DNA of 18,394 nucleotides from CAZFJG01 sp964410915. GTDB lineage: Bacteria; Synergistota; Synergistia; Synergistales; JAFGMB01. The stretch covers positions 1-18,394 of the forward strand of contig CAYPIU010000036.1 in NCBI GenBank assembly GCA_964410915.1, in the 5' to 3' direction. A program made the position numbers and the translations under genes. The notes under the pieces are model-generated. The model was given only the letters and a program-made list of their open reading frames with translations, had not been told where the DNA came from and ran no database searches. Shown one piece after another: positions 15,549 through 18,394 of the stretch (positions within the stretch are counted from its first letter, which is position 1; each line of letters begins with the position of its first letter).

Positions 15549-16604
15549 ATGAAAAAGAATTTTTTACGACTGGTAAGCCTTTCCCTTGTAGCAGTATTTC
15601 TTTTCGCCTTTGCAGGCGGAGCCATTGCAGCACCCAAATATCAGTGGCGTGCAGCCACAGAGACAATAGCAGGAAGCGTAGCTGACATGTATGCCCAGGA
15701 GTTTGCCCGTCTTCTCAAGGAGAAGTCAGACGGTGATATCCAGCTTGATATTTACCACTCCGGAACTCTTGGAACACCAACAGAGATGTTCGAGTTGACC
15801 CTTAATGGAGCAATAGAGTTCTGCTTCACCGGGCCCAGCCAGTCAAGTTCCATTGTTCCCGAGAACCAGATACTGGGGCTCCAGTTCCTTTTCTCAGATA
15901 ACCCCTTGGCAAACAGGGACTTCCTTGCCGAAAGCAAGGCTCTGAACGAGATGCTCAACGAGAAATACGAGAAGAAAGGTATCACAGCACTTTCCTACTT
16001 TGCCGAAGGTGCAATGTTCTGGACTGCCAACAAGAAGATCCATAAGCCAGAGGATTTCGAGGGAGTCAAGATCCGTGTAATGCCATCCGAGCTTCTTGTG
16101 GAAACATACAAGGCATATGGAGCTAACCCTACGCCTCTTTCTTTCACCGAGCTGTACAGTGCTCTGCAGCTCAACATAGTTGAAGCCCAGGAGAACGCTC
16201 CTGTTACAACCCAGGAGATGAAGTTCATGGATGTTCAGCAGTACCTTATCGGTTCCAGGCACAACGTTTACGTAATGCAGCACCTTGCAAATCTCAATTT
16301 CATGGAGTCACTTCCCGAGGATATCCGCAATATCGTACTTGAGTCTGTTGACGAAGTTCGCCCCTACATCCATGAAGTTCAGGTACAGCTCAACCAGGAG
16401 CGCCTTGAAATGATGGTAGAGAATTTCAAAGAGGGACAGGATTACTATGACCTTACCAGCGATGAAAGAGAAGCCTTCAAGAAAGTTGCCAAGAAAGCTG
16501 ATGAAACCTACTACAAGCTTTCAGGCGATCCAGATTTTGCAAAAGATCTCCTCAAGACCTTGAGGGAAGAAATGGCAGCTATAGAAGCCCGTTACGAGAA
16601 CTAA
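15549..16604 (+). CDS. dctP: TRAP transporter solute-binding protein (DctP type)
   Basis: A 351-residue periplasmic binding protein. A Sec signal peptide (MKKNFLRLVSLSLVAV..., cleavage about Ala27/Ala28 after GGAIA) precedes the DctP fold. Arg176 in GVKIRVMPSELLVETYKAYG corresponds to the conserved arginine that binds a substrate carboxylate, so the cargo is probably an organic acid, an amino acid or an acyl amino acid. LSFTELYSALQLNIVEAQEN is the family's second signature. CAGGAGGA (from 15534) lies before the ATG. It comes last in the transporter cluster and is followed by a strong hairpin, which may favour higher levels of this subunit. Confidence 0.95.
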   Translation: MKKNFLRLVSLSLVAVFLFAFAGGAIAAPKYQWRAATETIAGSVADMYAQEFARLLKEKSDGDIQLDIYHSGTLGTPTEMFELTLNGAIEFCFTGPSQSSSIVPENQILGLQFLFSDNPLANRDFLAESKALNEMLNEKYEKKGITALSYFAEGAMFWTANKKIHKPEDFEGVKIRVMPSELLVETYKAYGANPTPLSFTELYSALQLNIVEAQENAPVTTQEMKFMDVQQYLIGSRHNVYVMQHLANLNFMESLPEDIRNIVLESVDEVRPYIHEVQVQLNQERLEMMVENFKEGQDYYDLTSDEREAFKKVAKKADETYYKLSGDPDFAKDLLKTLREEMAAIEARYEN

Positions 16605-16646
16605 AGTATAAGGATCAGGAATAAAACAGAATAGATCAACAAATAA

Positions 16647-16679
16647 GGCGGGTATCCATTTACAGGATGGATACCCGCC
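16647..16679 (+). terminator. Strong hairpin after the TRAP binding-protein gene
   Basis: A 13-bp perfect stem (GGCGGGTATCCAT 16647..16659 with ATGGATACCCGCC 16667..16679) and a 7-base loop lie 42 bases after the dctP stop. There is no T-tract directly after the stem; the next T-run is near 16697. It may therefore stabilise the upstream mRNA or act as a partial terminator and not as a full stop. Confidence 0.6.
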
Positions 16680-16735
16680 CGAACAAAGAAAAAGAATTTT
16701 TACTGATTATATAGAACAGCAGGGAGGAATACAAG

Positions 16736-17650
16736 TTGTCAGAGAAAAAGCAGTACATTCATGCAGTACCCAATTTCAGCAATGGGCGGGACAAAGAAGT
16801 ATTCGAGGCAGTGGTTGACCAGATCAGGAACAGGCCTGGAGTGCAGCTTATCAACTATTTCCCCGATGCGGATTTTAACAGGACCGTTATAGAATGCATA
16901 GGAGAACCTGTACCACTTAAGGAAGCACTGCTTGCTATGGCCGGCAAGTCATACGAGCTTATTGATATGGAAAAACAGGAGGGAAAACACCCCAGGATCG
17001 GAGCCCAGGATACTATCCCGGTGTTTCCACTTTTGAATATAACACTCGAAGAGTGTACAGCTTTTGCTGAAAATATTGGCAGGGAAGTCTGGGAAAAATA
17101 TCAGGTCCCTGTTTATTATAGTGGAGAAAATGCAAGAACTCCGGACAGAAAAGAACTCGCATATATTAGAAAAGGCCAGTACGAAGGTCTTAAAGAAGTG
17201 GCCCATCTTCCTGAAAGGGCTCCTGATCTCGGGCCTGCAAAGCTTCATTCCTCAGCAGGTGCGACGATCGTTAGTGCGGGGCAGAGGAATCTTGTGGCTA
17301 TAAATGTTCTCTTGAATACCGAGGATCTTGATGTGGCCAAAAAGATCGCTAAAATGATGCGTGGGCCAAGCGGAGGTTTCAGCACCATTCGTTCGGTTGC
17401 TTTCAAACCTGACGGTTATGAAAATGTAGCTGTGTCAATGAACATGTTCGATATAACAAAAACCCCTGTTTACAGGGCAGTCCAGGTGATAGAAAATGAG
17501 GCAAAGAGATACGGACTTTCAGTGGTGGGAACCCAGATCTGCGGTACTCTTCCACAGGAAGCCCTGATAAATTGCGCAGAGTATTATCTTAAGCTTGTGG
17601 ATTTTGACTACAGTCAGATAATCGAGAACAATATTCTTGCTATCAAGTAG
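16736..17650 (+). CDS. ftcD: Glutamate formimidoyltransferase
   Basis: A 304-residue single-domain form of the transferase half of FTCD. It moves the formimino group of N-formimino-L-glutamate to tetrahydrofolate, giving 5-formimino-THF and glutamate. Family blocks are AVPNFSNGRDKEVFEAVV at the start, DADFNRTVIECIGEP, and KHPRIGAQDTIPVFPL, where His85 matches the known catalytic histidine. LHSSAGATIVSAGQRNLVAINV and MRGPSGGFSTIRSVAF follow. The start codon is TTG 16736, eight bases after AGGGAGG. It is followed 12 bases later by the cyclodeaminase, the enzyme of the next step. A glycine-formimino substrate (purine fermentation) is a possible alternative. Confidence 0.95.
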   Translation: MSEKKQYIHAVPNFSNGRDKEVFEAVVDQIRNRPGVQLINYFPDADFNRTVIECIGEPVPLKEALLAMAGKSYELIDMEKQEGKHPRIGAQDTIPVFPLLNITLEECTAFAENIGREVWEKYQVPVYYSGENARTPDRKELAYIRKGQYEGLKEVAHLPERAPDLGPAKLHSSAGATIVSAGQRNLVAINVLLNTEDLDVAKKIAKMMRGPSGGFSTIRSVAFKPDGYENVAVSMNMFDITKTPVYRAVQVIENEAKRYGLSVVGTQICGTLPQEALINCAEYYLKLVDFDYSQIIENNILAIK

Positions 17651-17662
17651 AGGTGATAACAA

Positions 17663-18289
17663 ATGCTGGTAAATTTGTCACTTCAGGATTTCAGCAAAGA
17701 ACTTGGCTCCGATTCTCCCGCACCTGGAGGCGGAAGTGTAGCAGCACTATCGGGAGCCCTGGGGGCAGATCTTGTTTCCATGGTCTGTAATCTCAGCATA
17801 GGTAAAAAAGGGTATGAGTCCTTTCAGGATGAACTTGAAGAGGTTCTGGAAAAGAGTCAGTCCCTGTCGGATAGTCTGCTGAAGAGAGTGGATCTTGATA
17901 CTGAAGCTTTCAATGGAGTAATGCGGGCTTTCAAGATGCCAAAGGAAACGGATGAAGAAAAAAGAATTAGAAAAGATGCTATACAGCGTGGCTTCAAGGA
18001 GGCGATAAACTCTCCTCTCGATATAGCACGTGAGTGTTTAGAAGTTCTGAGGCAGGCAGAAAACCTCCTTGGCAGATCCAATACAAATGCAGTCAGTGAT
18101 CTTGGCGTTGCATCGCAGCAGGCCTATGCTGGTCTTGAAGGAGCAGTTATGAACGTGAAAATAAACCTTTCTTCCATAAAAGACGAAGTATTCGTTACTG
18201 ATACTTCCTCAACTATAATTGCACTTCTCGATGAAGGCGGACTGACAAAAGACAGGATATATAAATATGTATCCGAGAATATTGGTTAG
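17663..18289 (+). CDS. fchA: Formimidoyltetrahydrofolate cyclodeaminase
   Basis: A 208-residue helical enzyme of the FTCD cyclodeaminase family. It turns 5-formimino-THF into 5,10-methenyl-THF with release of ammonia. The signature SPAPGGGSVAALSGALGA (residues about 18..35) and the later GRSNTNAVSDLGVASQQAYAGLEGAVMNVKINL are diagnostic, and the length is typical for the bacterial stand-alone form. GAGGTGAT precedes ATG 17663. Encoding it directly after the transferase mirrors the fused animal enzyme. The next gene acts on the same folate pool. Confidence 0.95.
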   Translation: MLVNLSLQDFSKELGSDSPAPGGGSVAALSGALGADLVSMVCNLSIGKKGYESFQDELEEVLEKSQSLSDSLLKRVDLDTEAFNGVMRAFKMPKETDEEKRIRKDAIQRGFKEAINSPLDIARECLEVLRQAENLLGRSNTNAVSDLGVASQQAYAGLEGAVMNVKINLSSIKDEVFVTDTSSTIIALLDEGGLTKDRIYKYVSENIG

Positions 18290-18338
18290 ACTTAAATATG
18301 CCAGAGTATCCTGAAAAGGTTTAACAGGAGGGATTTAA

Positions 18339-18394
18339 TTGTACAGCGATATCGAGATAGCGCGACAGGCAGAGATGGAACCCATAGAGGAAAT
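18339..18394 (+). CDS. fhs: Formate-tetrahydrofolate ligase (start only, cut by window end)
   Basis: Eighteen codons are visible: MYSDIEIARQAEMEPIEE. The 'S-D-I-E-I-A-x-x-A-x-x-x-P-I' opening is characteristic of formate-THF ligase, which interconverts formate plus THF plus ATP with 10-formyl-THF. The start is TTG 18339, six bases after AGGAGGG (18326..18332). Its place after the cyclodeaminase suggests use in the direction that makes ATP and formate from the histidine- or formimino-derived C1 unit (inference). The assignment rests on a short but distinctive N-terminus. Confidence 0.8.
   Translation, partial: MYSDIEIARQAEMEPIEE

Overview
The window looks like chromosomal DNA of an anaerobic, amino-acid-fermenting bacterium of moderate GC content. 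A Synergistota-like organism is my best guess. It rests on the gene content (a bacterial A/V-type ATPase operon beside a TRAP transporter and a formimino-tetrahydrofolate pathway) and not on any search. All genes except one (905..1357) read on the + strand.

Layout. (1) 1..755 is the 3' end of an aldo/keto reductase with a C-terminal ferredoxin-like domain. It closes with an intrinsic terminator and faces a small secreted protein of unknown function (905..1357, minus), which has its own terminator. (2) 1358..2004 holds no confident gene but carries a good sigma-70-like promoter at 1880..1908. (3) 2005..10588 is a complete nine-gene A/V-type ATPase operon in the order D, G/H stalk, C, I, K, F, E, A, B. 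Most junctions overlap or touch, and a hairpin straddles the last stop codon. (4) A second strong promoter (10618..10646) drives a PucR/CdaR-type regulator. The 5' end of that gene is anomalous: a (GA)5 run puts the only nearby ATG out of frame. (5) 12242..12260 is a near-perfect palindrome that looks like an operator. It precedes an M20-type peptidase/deacylase and the three genes of a TRAP transporter (small membrane subunit, large membrane subunit, binding protein). (6) After a strong hairpin come glutamate formimidoyltransferase, formimidoyl-THF cyclodeaminase and the first codons of formate-THF ligase.

How the parts could work together (inference). The TRAP system imports an organic acid or an acylated/formimino amino acid, and the M20 enzyme trims it. 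The formimidoyl group passes to tetrahydrofolate, is deaminated to methenyl-THF, and could finally be released as formate by formate-THF ligase running in the ATP-forming direction. The rotary ATPase couples ATP to an H+ or Na+ gradient of the kind TRAP importers use. No histidine ammonia-lyase, urocanase or imidazolonepropionase is visible, so the source of the formimino group is not settled here.

Points most worth a second look: the GA-repeat frameshift or odd start in the regulator, a 15-bp perfect hairpin with an A7 tract inside the subunit I gene, an M20 enzyme that appears to have swapped two metal ligands (Glu to Lys173, His to Asp362), and the isolated 19-bp palindrome upstream of it. 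I see no CRISPR array, rRNA, tRNA or intact mobile element.
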